NCBI RefSeq assembly: GCF_048541825.1 | Contig: NZ_CP183332.1 | Location: 1,054,001-1,118,000, forward strand | DNA: 64,000 nt | Source: Caulobacter sp048541825 | Lineage (GTDB): Bacteria > Pseudomonadota > Alphaproteobacteria > Caulobacterales > Caulobacteraceae | Direction: 5' to 3' | Shown: piece after piece, positions 56,194 to 64,000 of the stretch | Numbering within the stretch: position 1 is the first letter of the stretch | Layout: the number at the start of each line of letters is the position of its first letter | Made by a program: the position numbers and the translations under genes | The notes under the pieces: generated by a model | What the model was told of the DNA's origin: nothing | The model's database searches: none | Seen by the model: only the letters and a program-made list of their open reading frames with translations

Positions 56194-57054
56194 CTATTTC
56201 GCTTCTGCGGCCTTCCCGGTCTCATAACCGTAGCGTTTCATGATCTGCAGGCAGTGCAAGTCGACCAACTGCGTCATTGCGGGCTCGAATTGGTTCTTCC
56301 AGTCGCCGGCGATTCCCTTGCGGAAGAAGGACTTGGGGTCCTCGGCGCCGGGACTGCGACCCCCACTCAGATTCTCGAACGAGGCGGCGTCCACAGCGGC
56401 CTTGACGATGTCCTGGTCGAGGCTGACACCCAGATGCTTGAACAGCTTGGTGGCTTCCTCGACCGGTTGCTCAAGCAACTTCTCGTACTTCACCTCGATC
56501 ATCCGGCCGGGGTGTTTTTGCTTGAAATCAGCGACACGCTGCTGCGCTATGGCCCAGTCTTTGGCGGCTTGCTCGACCATCTCCTCGCGGGAGGCTGATC
56601 CGGCTTCCAAGGCATCTTCATAGCCCGCACGTGAAGCGTGAAAGAGTTTGCTCACCGCCACGTCGTAAGGGTGCCTTACAATATTTATAAACTTCGCTTC
56701 CGGGAAAAGACTGTCGAGACCAAGCAGAAAGAAGTTGTGACGCGGTGTCTTGTCGCCGATCGCGAGCACGCCGTCGTAGGCGCGCTTGTTCATCAGTGAC
56801 AGAATGATGAGTCGGATCGCTGGAGTGATATCAGACATGCTGATGGGTTTGTAATAGCTGCGATGGCCGTAAACGCGTTCAGCAACCAGCTTCTGATGAT
56901 CGTTATAGGCTTGGCGCATCGAGGCGATGGGGCTGGCAATACGTTCTATGAACGCGCCCTCACCGGAGCACACGACCTCCGGGTGGCCATCGAGTGTCTT
57001 CTGAAGCCATGTTGTGCCTGACTTTGGGCATCCGGTTACGAAGAAATACTGCAT
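56194..57054 (-). CDS. Sulfotransferase
   Basis: 286 residues. 5'-phosphosulfate loop FVTGCPKSGTTWLQKTLDGHP at residues 4-24 and 3'-phosphate motif NIVRHPYDVAVSKLFHAS. The late KSFFRKGIAGDWKNQF matches the RKGxxGDWKNxF loop of classic sulfotransferases. Acceptor unknown. Lower G+C and more varied codons than neighbours suggest acquisition. It begins 4 bp after the fumC stop, so it may be read through from fumC. Confidence 0.92.
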   Translation of the reverse strand: MQYFFVTGCPKSGTTWLQKTLDGHPEVVCSGEGAFIERIASPIASMRQAYNDHQKLVAERVYGHRSYYKPISMSDITPAIRLIILSLMNKRAYDGVLAIGDKTPRHNFFLLGLDSLFPEAKFINIVRHPYDVAVSKLFHASRAGYEDALEAGSASREEMVEQAAKDWAIAQQRVADFKQKHPGRMIEVKYEKLLEQPVEEATKLFKHLGVSLDQDIVKAAVDAASFENLSGGRSPGAEDPKSFFRKGIAGDWKNQFEPAMTQLVDLHCLQIMKRYGYETGKAAEAK

Positions 57055-57058
57055 CGAA

Positions 57059-58450
57059 TCATCCTGGCGCTATCATGTTCTCGGGACGAACATACCGATC
57101 AAACTCTTCATTTGTCAGGTAACCTCCGCCGACGGCCTCCTCGCGAAGGGTGGTGCCGTTCTTGTGGGCGGTCTTGGCGATCTTGGCGCAGGCGTCGTAG
57201 CCCAGCTTGCCGTTCAGGGCCGTGACCAGCATCAGGCTGTTCTCAACGCCCTTTCTGATGTTGTCGACGCGCGGCTCGATGCCGACCACGCAGTTGTCGG
57301 TGAAGCTGATCGCGGCATCGGCCACCAGGCGCACCGACTGCAGGAAGTTGTAGGCCATCACCGGGTTGAAGACATTGAGCTCGAAATGGCCCTGGCTGCC
57401 GGCGAAGGTCAGGGTCGAGTGGTTGCCGAACACCTGGGCGCAGACTTGAGTCAGGGCTTCGGACTGGGTCGGGTTGACCTTGCCCGGCATGATCGACGAG
57501 CCGGGCTCGTTCTCGGGCAGGGCCAGTTCGCCCAGACCCGCGCGAGGACCCGAGCCGAGGAAGCGGATGTCGTTGGCGATCTTGAACAGTGACGCGGCCA
57601 CGGTGTTGATTGCGCCGTGAGTAAAGACCATGGCGTCGTGCGCGGCCAGGGCCTCGAACTTGTTGGGGGCGGTGGTGAAGGCCAGACCCGTGACGTCAGC
57701 GATCTTCTCGGCCACCAGTTCGGCGAAGCCCACGGGGGCATTGAGGCCGGTGCCGACGGCGGTGCCGCCCTGGGCCAGCTGCATCAGCATCGGCAGGGTC
57801 ATCTCGATACGGGCGATGCCGTTCTCGATCTGCTGAGCGTAGCCGCCGAACTCCTGGCCCAGCGTCAGGGGCGTGGCGTCCTGGGTGTGGGTGCGGCCGA
57901 TCTTGATGATGTCCTTCCACGCGGCGGCCTTGGCGGCGAGAGCCTTGTGGAGGTGCTTGAGGGCCGGCAGCAGGTCGTGGACCACCTGCTCGGCGCAGGC
58001 GATGTGCATGGCCGTCGGGAAGGTGTCGTTCGACGACTGGCTCATATTGACGTGGTCGTTGGGGTGGACGGGCTTCTTGCTGCCCATCTCGCCGCCCAGC
58101 ATCTCGATGGCGCGGTTGGAGATCACCTCATTGGCGTTCATGTTCGACTGGGTGCCCGAACCCGTCTGCCAGACCACCAGCGGGAAGTGATCGTTCAGCT
58201 TGCCGTCGATCACTTCATTGGCGGCGGCGACGATGGTTTCGGCGATCTTCGGATCCAGCTTGCCCAGGGCCAGATTGGCCTCTGCGGCGGCGCGCTTGAC
58301 GATCCCGAGCGCCCGCACGATCGGCAGGGGCTGCTTTTCCCAGCCGATCTTGAAGTTGCCGAGCGAGCGCTGGGCTTGAGCGCCCCAGTAGCGGTCAGTT
58401 GCGACTTTGATGGGGCCGAAGGTGTCGGTCTCGATGCGGGTGGCGGTCAT
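57059..58450 (-). CDS. fumC: Class II fumarase
   Basis: 463 residues, normal length. SSNDTFPTAMHIA, GRTHTQDATPLTLGQEF and the signature GSSIMPGKVNPTQ are all present. Fe-independent interconversion of fumarate and malate in the TCA cycle. Upstream start is clear. Immediately followed by a sulfotransferase gene of different base composition. Confidence 0.97.
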   Translation of the reverse strand: MTATRIETDTFGPIKVATDRYWGAQAQRSLGNFKIGWEKQPLPIVRALGIVKRAAAEANLALGKLDPKIAETIVAAANEVIDGKLNDHFPLVVWQTGSGTQSNMNANEVISNRAIEMLGGEMGSKKPVHPNDHVNMSQSSNDTFPTAMHIACAEQVVHDLLPALKHLHKALAAKAAAWKDIIKIGRTHTQDATPLTLGQEFGGYAQQIENGIARIEMTLPMLMQLAQGGTAVGTGLNAPVGFAELVAEKIADVTGLAFTTAPNKFEALAAHDAMVFTHGAINTVAASLFKIANDIRFLGSGPRAGLGELALPENEPGSSIMPGKVNPTQSEALTQVCAQVFGNHSTLTFAGSQGHFELNVFNPVMAYNFLQSVRLVADAAISFTDNCVVGIEPRVDNIRKGVENSLMLVTALNGKLGYDACAKIAKTAHKNGTTLREEAVGGGYLTNEEFDRYVRPENMIAPG

Positions 58451-58534
58451 GGAGCGGATCCCTCGCGTTCTGTTGGCGCGGGTTTAGCCAATGGCGAGGG
58501 AGACTGCAAAGCCGGAAGGCCTTATGAGGCGCTG

Positions 58535-58921
58535 ATGAGCGATGGTTGGACCCAACACGGCAAGGTGCGCGCCCGCGAGGCGGACGGCGAACTGACCCTT
58601 GAGGTCGACGGCCTCACCACTCAGGGCAAGTACTACAAGCCGCTGATCTACGAGTTTTTCCGCAAGGTCTGGCGCGGGGCGCGGCCGGCCTGGGGCGAGT
58701 TCGAGGTCGATATCTTCATGGAGTATGTCGGCGAGCCGCCCTGGATGGATCTGGATAACCTGGCCAAGGCCCTGCTGGACTCGATCAAGGGCTACGCCTT
58801 CCACGACGACGCCCAGGTCGGCCGGCTGCTGGTCGAGCGCCGGCCGGGGGATCGCGAGCGGATCATCATCCTGGTGCGCAAGCGCGCGTCAGGCCTTTTG
58901 CGGCGCACGCTCGAAGGCTGA
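58535..58921 (+). CDS. RusA-like Holliday-junction resolvase
   Basis: 128 residues from ATG 58535. PPWMDLDNLAKALLDSIKGYAFHDDAQVG holds the RusA acidic residues (D72, D74, D91, D92) and the Lys of the active site. RusA cleaves four-way junctions and usually belongs to prophages, but no phage gene is nearby and the gene looks native in composition. Its last 33 bp overlap the convergent membrane-protein gene. Confidence 0.85.
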   Translation: MSDGWTQHGKVRAREADGELTLEVDGLTTQGKYYKPLIYEFFRKVWRGARPAWGEFEVDIFMEYVGEPPWMDLDNLAKALLDSIKGYAFHDDAQVGRLLVERRPGDRERIIILVRKRASGLLRRTLEG

Positions 58922-59275
58922 AGCGGCCAGGGCCGTGAACAGCACCATCAGGAAGGCGCCGTAGCGGCCCAGGCTGACCGGTTCAGCGGTCGGCATCAGC
59001 GCCTCGAACTGGCCGATCACCACGGCGCTGGCCATCAGGCCCGGCGCGGCGAAGGTCAGCATCGGCAGCATGCGCTTGCCGCGCTTGATGTGACGCAGAC
59101 GTGCTGCGGCATGGAATACGAAGCTCACGAAGGCCGCCGCCGCGAAGGCGTTGATCGCATAAAACCAGAAGGCGCTCTCCAGAACGCCGCCCCCGAACGC
59201 GGCGTAGAACGCCGTCGCCGCCAGCCAGGCCCCCAGGCCCGCGCCGCCAAACACCAAACCGTCCTGCTTTGACAC
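58889..59275 (-). CDS. Small membrane protein of unknown function
   Basis: 128 residues from GTG 59275 (GGGAGGGGAAGAC upstream). Four hydrophobic helices separated by a basic loop (AARLRHIKRGKRMLP). No family recognised. Confidence 0.75.
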   Translation of the reverse strand: MSKQDGLVFGGAGLGAWLAATAFYAAFGGGVLESAFWFYAINAFAAAAFVSFVFHAAARLRHIKRGKRMLPMLTFAAPGLMASAVVIGQFEALMPTAEPVSLGRYGAFLMVLFTALAASAFERAPQKA

Positions 59276-59341
59276 GTCTTCCCCTCCCAAGGCTGTGCTG
59301 TGGGAAAACGGTGCAATTTCAGCGCCGGTTCGGACCCGGAA

Positions 59342-61474
59342 TCAGCCTTTCACGGGCAGCAGGATGTTCCAGAGCATCAGCAGCACGCCGAGCACCGCAT
59401 AGAGCAGGGCTGTGTAGGTGAAGGCCAGCTTGCGCAGGGTGGTCCAGCTATCGACCCGGCGTCCGCCGCGCCAGACCACGGGGGCCATGACCAGGGTGAC
59501 GACGGTCAGGACACTGGCGACCAGCGCGCAGGCCGAGGCGGTCACCAGCCAGCCGCTGGGCCAGCCATAGAACACCGAGGCGATGTCGCTGGATCCCGCG
59601 GCGAAAACCCCCACGCAGGCCAGCCCGACCAGCCACAGGGCCGCCTGGGTGGTTTGCAGCAGGTTGGCCCGGGTCTGGGTTGGTGTCTGACGGGTCTCGC
59701 GTCGATCACGCATGAACACGCCAGCCAGGGTGGCGACCGCGGCGAAGGTCGAGAGCGCGACGATCCAGAGAAACAGGCCCATACCGTGCGGAAAGCCGAC
59801 GCGCTCGAAGGCCGAACCGCTGCCGGGCGGATAGAACCGTGTCGCCCGTTCGCCGGACGTCTGGAATGCGACGACCTCGGGTCCGTCGATGGCCTGGAAC
59901 ACGCCAGGCTTGTCGGTGGCGTTCCACAGGGTGGATTTGTCGTTCATCAACAGGGCAAGCTGGCCATCGGGCGTGACCCGCACCTGGGCGCGCTGAGTCA
60001 GGCGACCGATGAAGCCTTCGAGGCCGTTATAGTTGCGACGGGTCCCCAGATAGTCGCCCTGGTAGATGCGGGCCGCATCGCTGGTCAGCGGGCGAACGAC
60101 TGGAACGGCCGGGGCCGGCGCGTAGAAGCGCTCTATGATCGCCGACGGCGCGACAGACGGCAGCTCGTGGCCGGTGTCGGTATTCACCGCGATGAAGATG
60201 CCAAGGTTCAGGTCCGGAACCACGACCAGATTGGAGTGGAACCACAGGGTGGCGCCGTTGTGACCAAAGCCGCGACGGCCGCCTGGCAGGGGAATGTCCT
60301 GGAAGCCGGCGTTCCAGCCTGCCGCGTCGGGCGTGGGGCGGTACATCGGTGTACGGAACGCCTGGGCCACGCGCGGCGAATACAGGGTCTTGCCATCGAT
60401 CACGCCATTGCCCAGCAGCAGCAGCATGTAGCGGCTCATGTCGGCCGCCGTCGACGAGGCGCCGCCGGCCGGCGCGACCTGGCCGGTCATTTCGGGCGCC
60501 TGCTCGCGCCAGCCCAGCGGTGTCCAGCGAAAGCCTTCTGACCGCAGGGCGGCCAGCTGCGGCGACATCGGCGCCGGCAGGTCGTCACGCCATGGGCGGG
60601 CGTCGCGGAAGGTGGTGTGGGTCATGCCCGCCGGGAAAATGATCTCTTCGGCGACCAGCTGCTCAAAGGGCTTGCCGGTGACATTGGCCACGGCTGCGCC
60701 AGCCAGGGCCACACCATAGTTGGAATAGGCCGGCAGGATGCCCGGCTCCCGTACGCGCCGCGGGCGCTCCTGACGCAGATACTCGTTCAGGGGCCGCACG
60801 CGCTTCCAGTCCTGCTCGAACAGCTGCCCCAGGGCGCGATCTTCGAACCCGGGCGTGTGGGTCATCAGATGGCGAAGCAGAACGGGGCCCTTGTCCTTGC
60901 CGCGCACCTGAAGGGGTTCGGGCAGGTAGAGATTGACCGGGCCGTCCAGCCGCATGCGGCCGGCCTCGATCTCGTTCATCAGGGCGATCCAGGTGAACGT
61001 CTTGGAGATCGAGGCGATGCGGAACAGGGTCTTGTCGGGATCGACGGCGCGCCGTTCCTTGAGGCTGGCGACGCCATAGCCCTTCTTCAGCACCACCTGG
61101 CCGTTCTGGACGACGGCGATGGTCGCGCCGGCGATATGGTCCTCGATCATGCTGCGGCGGATCAGGCCGTCGACAAAGGCCTCAAGTTCGGCCGCCGGCA
61201 GGGGCGTCACGCCCGCGACGGGCAGGGCGGTGCGTGCGGAAGGGGCGATCACCGGCGCGGTTACGGCCCGTCGGGGTGTAACCGGGCGCGGCCGAGCGCG
61301 GCGTTGCAGGCTGGCATAGGGCTTGGGGCCCTCGACGGCCACGGTCGTGGCGGGTTCGGACGGTGGCGGCGGCGGTGGCGGTGCAACGTCCTGCGCTTGG
61401 GCGAAGCTCGCCGACGCCAGGAAACCGATCATGACCGCGATAAGAGCGGCTCTGGACGAAAAGCGCGACGTCAA
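59342..61474 (-). CDS. Serine hydrolase of the class C beta-lactamase family with C-terminal membrane region
   Basis: 710 residues from TTG 61474. Signal peptide (SASFAQAQ), Pro-rich linker, then a penicillin-binding-like domain with S155-I-S-K158, Y-S-N (PAYSNYGVALAG) and HNG (GFGHNGATLWFHS). The C-terminal 150 residues hold four or more membrane helices (FPHGMGLFLWIVALSTFAAVATL...). This architecture is common in D-aminopeptidase/esterase-type proteins rather than true AmpC. Activity on beta-lactams is uncertain. Confidence 0.9.
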   Translation of the reverse strand: MTSRFSSRAALIAVMIGFLASASFAQAQDVAPPPPPPPSEPATTVAVEGPKPYASLQRRARPRPVTPRRAVTAPVIAPSARTALPVAGVTPLPAAELEAFVDGLIRRSMIEDHIAGATIAVVQNGQVVLKKGYGVASLKERRAVDPDKTLFRIASISKTFTWIALMNEIEAGRMRLDGPVNLYLPEPLQVRGKDKGPVLLRHLMTHTPGFEDRALGQLFEQDWKRVRPLNEYLRQERPRRVREPGILPAYSNYGVALAGAAVANVTGKPFEQLVAEEIIFPAGMTHTTFRDARPWRDDLPAPMSPQLAALRSEGFRWTPLGWREQAPEMTGQVAPAGGASSTAADMSRYMLLLLGNGVIDGKTLYSPRVAQAFRTPMYRPTPDAAGWNAGFQDIPLPGGRRGFGHNGATLWFHSNLVVVPDLNLGIFIAVNTDTGHELPSVAPSAIIERFYAPAPAVPVVRPLTSDAARIYQGDYLGTRRNYNGLEGFIGRLTQRAQVRVTPDGQLALLMNDKSTLWNATDKPGVFQAIDGPEVVAFQTSGERATRFYPPGSGSAFERVGFPHGMGLFLWIVALSTFAAVATLAGVFMRDRRETRQTPTQTRANLLQTTQAALWLVGLACVGVFAAGSSDIASVFYGWPSGWLVTASACALVASVLTVVTLVMAPVVWRGGRRVDSWTTLRKLAFTYTALLYAVLGVLLMLWNILLPVKG

Positions 61475-61576
61475 GGCCGACCCCTCAGGCTGAATGACTT
61501 CAGCTGACTTCTAGGGCGCCTCGCACCGCGTTCAAAGGGCGGCGTGCTCTCTTGGCGCCTAATACTGGGGACGCTC

Positions 61577-62347
61577 TCACGGCGCCGCCGGTTTGGCCCT
61601 TGCGAACGCATAGAGTGGCAGGAACGGACGCAGGGCCGGGCCGATCCAGACCTGGGGTTCGGAAGCGGGCTCGGCTCCGACCTCGACCTCCTTGTGCGCC
61701 ACGCAGGACTTCACCGCTGCGCCCAGGGTGATGAAGTCCCTGGCCTGCCGCGCGGACGACAGGAAGCAGTCGTCAAAGAACGGATACTTGTCACTCTCGC
61801 CGCAGCCGAACGAGGCGCGGTCGCGGCGGGCGGCGGTCAGGATCATGCGGTCGGGCTTCTTCAGCGCCGGAATGAACACGCCCGAGAAGCAGGCCGAGAT
61901 CACCACGACGCTGGGGCGCTCGGGGCAGGCGTCTTCGATCATGGCCGCCAGCAACTGCGGCGGCAGGATAACATCGCCCAGCAGGGCGCCGTCGGGGCTG
62001 CCGTGCGAGCTGATATAGACCAGGCAGCCGGCCTTGGCGCTCAGGGCGCTCTTTTTGAGGCTGGCGTGGATGGCGCGGGCGTCAGAAGGACCTGGTGCGA
62101 TGGCGGGATAGCGGTTGGGGCGCGTCGAGAACTGTGTCACCGCGCCGGGATCAAAGCCCATGTCGACCAGGGTCAGGGCCACGTCGCGCCGGGCATTGTC
62201 GAAGGCCTCGGTGGACCCGCCGGAATGAGCGCGCCAGTCGCCGGCCACGACCACGGCCGACCAGCGGGAGAACGGGGCCTCGGCCCGGGCGAACGAGGTC
62301 AGGCTGAGCAGAAGGACGCCGACCAGAATGCCCGCCGCGCTCCGCAT
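61577..62347 (-). CDS. Exported C13-family (legumain/caspase-like) peptidase
   Basis: 256 residues with signal peptide (ending ARA-EA). The catalytic His115 is in YISSHGSPDG and Cys153 in VVVISACFSG, the dyad of clan CD peptidases; AARRDRASFGCG lines the pocket. C13 members are legumains and GPI-transamidase-like proteases; bacterial ones are poorly known. Same direction as the serine hydrolase next door. Confidence 0.85.
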   Translation of the reverse strand: MRSAAGILVGVLLLSLTSFARAEAPFSRWSAVVVAGDWRAHSGGSTEAFDNARRDVALTLVDMGFDPGAVTQFSTRPNRYPAIAPGPSDARAIHASLKKSALSAKAGCLVYISSHGSPDGALLGDVILPPQLLAAMIEDACPERPSVVVISACFSGVFIPALKKPDRMILTAARRDRASFGCGESDKYPFFDDCFLSSARQARDFITLGAAVKSCVAHKEVEVGAEPASEPQVWIGPALRPFLPLYAFARAKPAAP

Positions 62348-62356
62348 CGCTGACCC

Positions 62357-62827
62357 CTATTTCTTGAACCGGGCGAACGGTGTCGGGATGGCCGTGCCGG
62401 ACGCCTTGGCCAGCAGCCGACCCTCGCCGTCATAGAGCTCGCCCTCGGTGAAACAGACGGTCTTGCCCCATTTGACCACGCGCCCCACGCCGCGCAGCGC
62501 GCCAGGGAAGGCGGGACGCAGGAAGCTGGTCTTCATCTCCAGCGTCGGCACCACATGGGTCATGCCCGAACTGATCATGCCGGCCACCGACATGCACTCG
62601 TCCAGCATGGCGCAGACATAGCCGCCCTGGATCTGCCCCATCGGGTTGCACAACAGGTCGGCGCGGGCCTCGAACCCGACCTCGACCTCGCGGTCGGTCT
62701 GGCGCACGGCCAGCAGCTGAAAGCCCAGCGTGCGTGAGCCCGAGGGCGCGTTCTTGGACGCGCGAAAGCGCTCGAGGATCGCCTCGTCGGTCAGAACCTG
62801 GGGTTCGTCCGCCGCGACGTCGCTCAC
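62357..62827 (-). CDS. PaaI-type hotdog thioesterase
   Basis: 156 residues from GTG 62827, 3 bp after the sspB stop. NPMGQIQGGYVCAMLDECMSVAGM carries the hotdog helix with the catalytic Asp/Glu region, and HVVPTLEMKTSFLRPAFPGALRGVGRVVKWGKTVCFTEGEL the strands. Hydrolyses an acyl-CoA thioester. Co-transcribed with sspB by position. Confidence 0.88.
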   Translation of the reverse strand: MSDVAADEPQVLTDEAILERFRASKNAPSGSRTLGFQLLAVRQTDREVEVGFEARADLLCNPMGQIQGGYVCAMLDECMSVAGMISSGMTHVVPTLEMKTSFLRPAFPGALRGVGRVVKWGKTVCFTEGELYDGEGRLLAKASGTAIPTPFARFKK

Positions 62828-62830
62828 CCG

Positions 62831-63313
62831 CTACTTCTTCCGGAACTGGTCGAGGGAGATGATCTTGGGCGCGTCATCGCCGCCGCCTTCGGTGGGGGCG
62901 TCCGGCTCCGGCTCGACAGTGGGTTCCGGCGGAACCACCTCGGGGGCCTCGAACTGCAGGGCGAACTGCACCGACGGATCGTAGAAGCGGGTCACGGCCG
63001 CATAGGGCACCGACAGGCGCTTGGGCTGACCGCCGAACTTCAGGGTGACCGAGAAGAAGGTCTCGCCTGGCGCCAGGTCCCAATACTGGTGCTGCAGGAT
63101 GATGGTCATCTCGTCAGGATACTTGCCCAGCAGGTCCTGCGGACCCGACACGCCGGCCGCCTGGGTCTTGAAGGTGATGTACAGGTGATGCGGTTCGGGC
63201 AGGCCGCCAGGAGCCGCCGCCTTCCTCAGGGCCGCCTTCACGACGCCGCGCAGGGCGTCCTGGGCCATGGCCTCGTATTGCATAAGGTCTTCAGGCGGGT
63301 TGGTAGGGGCCAT
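62831..63313 (-). CDS. sspB: ClpXP adaptor SspB (alpha type)
   Basis: 160 residues. The core (LYITFKTQAAGVSGPQDLLGKYPDEMTIILQHQYWDL...RLSVPYAAVTRFYDPSVQFALQF) is the alphaproteobacterial SspB fold that binds the ssrA tag. A flexible acidic linker follows, and the C-terminal KIISLDQFRKK is the ClpX-binding module. It delivers tagged proteins to ClpXP. The ssrA gene itself lies 350 bp upstream in the same orientation. Confidence 0.95.
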   Translation of the reverse strand: MAPTNPPEDLMQYEAMAQDALRGVVKAALRKAAAPGGLPEPHHLYITFKTQAAGVSGPQDLLGKYPDEMTIILQHQYWDLAPGETFFSVTLKFGGQPKRLSVPYAAVTRFYDPSVQFALQFEAPEVVPPEPTVEPEPDAPTEGGGDDAPKIISLDQFRKK

Positions 63314-63449
63314 TGCGGTCCGTCAAGAAACTGGGGAACTAATACAGAGTCCCAGCCTAGCGCGTCACGACCTCGCGGCAAAGGTGCGGGAACCCTTTGA
63401 GGGACCACAAATTTCAAGGATGGTTAAGCAGCGCGTTTCTGTCGCGCCT

Positions 63450-63644
63450 CCACTTCTGGAAAGTGGAGGGATTCTGTTGGCAGGCTCCAGCATTCCTTCT
63501 CGAAAAGAGAGGAGGGAGCCTCGGCTGCCACTTTTGGAAAGTGGAGGGATTCTGTTGGCAGGCTCCCCCATTCCTTCTCGAAAGAGAGGAGGGAGCCTCG
63601 GCTACCACTTTTTGAAAGTGGAGGGATTCTGTTGGCAGGCTCCC
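63450..63644. repeat. Tandem repeat, 2.5 copies of a 77-78-bp unit
   Basis: Unit starts at 63450, 63528 and 63605 (last copy partial, to about 63644). Each begins CCACTT...AAGTGG, a small hairpin, continues GGAGGGATTCTGTTGGCAGG, and ends with GGAGCC that faces the earlier GGCTCC around a TTCTCGAAAAGAGA core. No spacers, so not CRISPR. It occupies the 346-bp gap between sspB and ssrA; 63314-63449 shows nothing else clear. Confidence 0.85.
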
Positions 63645-63659
63645 TCCGGGCCCCGCCTA

Positions 63660-63943
63660 AGGATCTGAACCCCTAGGACTTAAGGCGCGAATTCACTAGC
63701 ACCGCATTACGCGGCGATAGCGAACTCTTCAGCGAAGTTATCGTTCGCAGTTAGTTTAGCGGCCCGATACGGTGAGCCACGCCGAGAGAAAGCATTACAC
63801 CTTTACACGTCTGTCGATGCTGATCGGCCCCATGCAGTCCCGTGATAACTCGGGAGAGATTGGTGGAGCCGCCGGGAATCGCACCCGGGTCCAGTCCGCT
63901 TATTACGTGCGCGTTTATCCCCATAGTCCGGCCGAGACCGGAC
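63660..63943 (-). ncRNA. ssrA: Permuted two-piece tmRNA (ssrA)
   Basis: Minus strand. The acceptor piece (about 63943-63861) comes first and ends in T-arm CCGGGTGCGATTCCCGG and CGGCTCCACCA. After a 29-nt intervening stretch (63860-63832) the coding piece begins GGGGCCG at 63831, which pairs with CGGCTCC to make a 7-bp acceptor stem. ACGTG (63810-63806) pairs with CACGT (63909-63905) as P2. The tag frame at 63748-63707 encodes ANDNFAEEFAIAA then TAA; with the loaded Ala the tag is 14 residues. 3' end approximate. Confidence 0.93.
63707..63748 (-). other. ssrA: tmRNA tag reading frame
   Basis: GCG resume codon then codons for N-D-N-F-A-E-E-F-A-I-A-A and TAA. ANDNF is the SspB-binding part and the AIAA end replaces the more usual AVAA/ALAA recognised by ClpX. 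Confidence 0.92.
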
Positions 63944-63949
63944 AATCTC

Positions 63950-63978
63950 AATATAGGGGGTTCGCGCCCGGGATGGAA
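63950..63978 (-). promoter_or_regulatory. ssrA promoter
   Basis: TTCCAT (63978-63973) and TATATT (63955-63950) with 17-bp spacing put the transcript start near 63943, just before a GTCCGG...CCGGAC hairpin at the 5' end of the precursor. Confidence 0.6.
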
Positions 63979-64000
63979 GGCTCGTCGGGTTGTTCTTCGC

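Noticed and set aside
57617..58534. Upstream extension of the RusA-like gene across fumC (434 codons in total)
   Set aside because: The extra 306 codons are antisense to fumC; only the last 128 codons show the RusA family.
63450..63644. CRISPR array
   Set aside because: Units of 77-78 bp are contiguous, without variable spacers, and no cas genes are present.
63397..63668. Small proteins encoded by the tandem repeat (repeats such as LLESGGILLAG)
   Set aside because: Open frames exist on both strands only because of the repeat; no ribosome-binding site and no known family.

Overview
The window is chromosomal DNA of a Caulobacter-like alphaproteobacterium. Pointers are: very high G+C; many GTG/TTG starts and ATGA stop/start overlaps; an alpha-type SspB; a circularly permuted, two-piece tmRNA gene whose tag ends ...FAIAA (close to the Caulobacter tag as remembered); a 289-residue B3 metallo-beta-lactamase of the CAU-1 kind; and a 108-bp GANTC-containing intergenic repeat of a type known from alphaproteobacteria. 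No rRNA, tRNA, CRISPR array, insertion sequence or prophage was seen.

Layout. 1-8.7 kb: PhoD-type phosphatase, TonB-dependent receptor, EttA, a 925-residue RTX repeat protein with an AT-rich internal patch, and a sulfotransferase. 8.8-11.1 kb: hydroxyacid dehydrogenase, then a carboxymuconolactone-decarboxylase-like gene divergent from an HxlR regulator and VOC protein. 11.1-18.1 kb: a tightly overlapped methionine operon (ArsR-methyltransferase regulator, metF, B3 metallo-beta-lactamase, metH homocysteine half, DUF4259, metH cobalamin half) behind a perfect 24-bp operator. 18.2-26.3 kb: VTT membrane protein, HicB with a deleted hicA, a GGDEF-EAL protein, a GH1 lipoprotein, a TerB-DnaJ protein and YefM-YoeB. 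26.4-34.3 kb: monooxygenase/acyl-CoA dehydrogenase pair, old yellow enzyme, SMP-30 protein, hybrid histidine kinase, DUF3667 protein and folA. 34.4-40 kb: quinone oxidoreductase, thyA, class A beta-lactamase, a JmjC/cupin-like protein, trmJ and a host-attachment-type protein. 40-45 kb: two tandem DUF1254 genes in one run with glutathione-dependent formaldehyde detoxification genes, then a ParE-type toxin-antitoxin pair. 45-54.7 kb: rpsD, RcnB-like protein, ilvC, YceI, CAP protein, trmN6-like methyltransferase and polyprenyl synthase. 54.7-64 kb: an ATPase-CcdA-CcdB operon, sulfotransferase, fumC, RusA-like resolvase, serine hydrolase, C13 protease, thioesterase, sspB, a 77-78-bp tandem repeat and ssrA.

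How the genes work together. Methionine synthesis is one translationally coupled unit that also makes a beta-lactamase. ssrA and sspB, whose products form one pathway (tagging of stalled proteins and their delivery to ClpXP), lie side by side. folA and thyA are close together. Four type II toxin-antitoxin loci lie in 64 kb: one has lost its toxin, and one is joined by an ATP-binding protein in a three-gene overlapping operon. Three proteins carry beta-lactamase folds (class B3, class A, class C-like).
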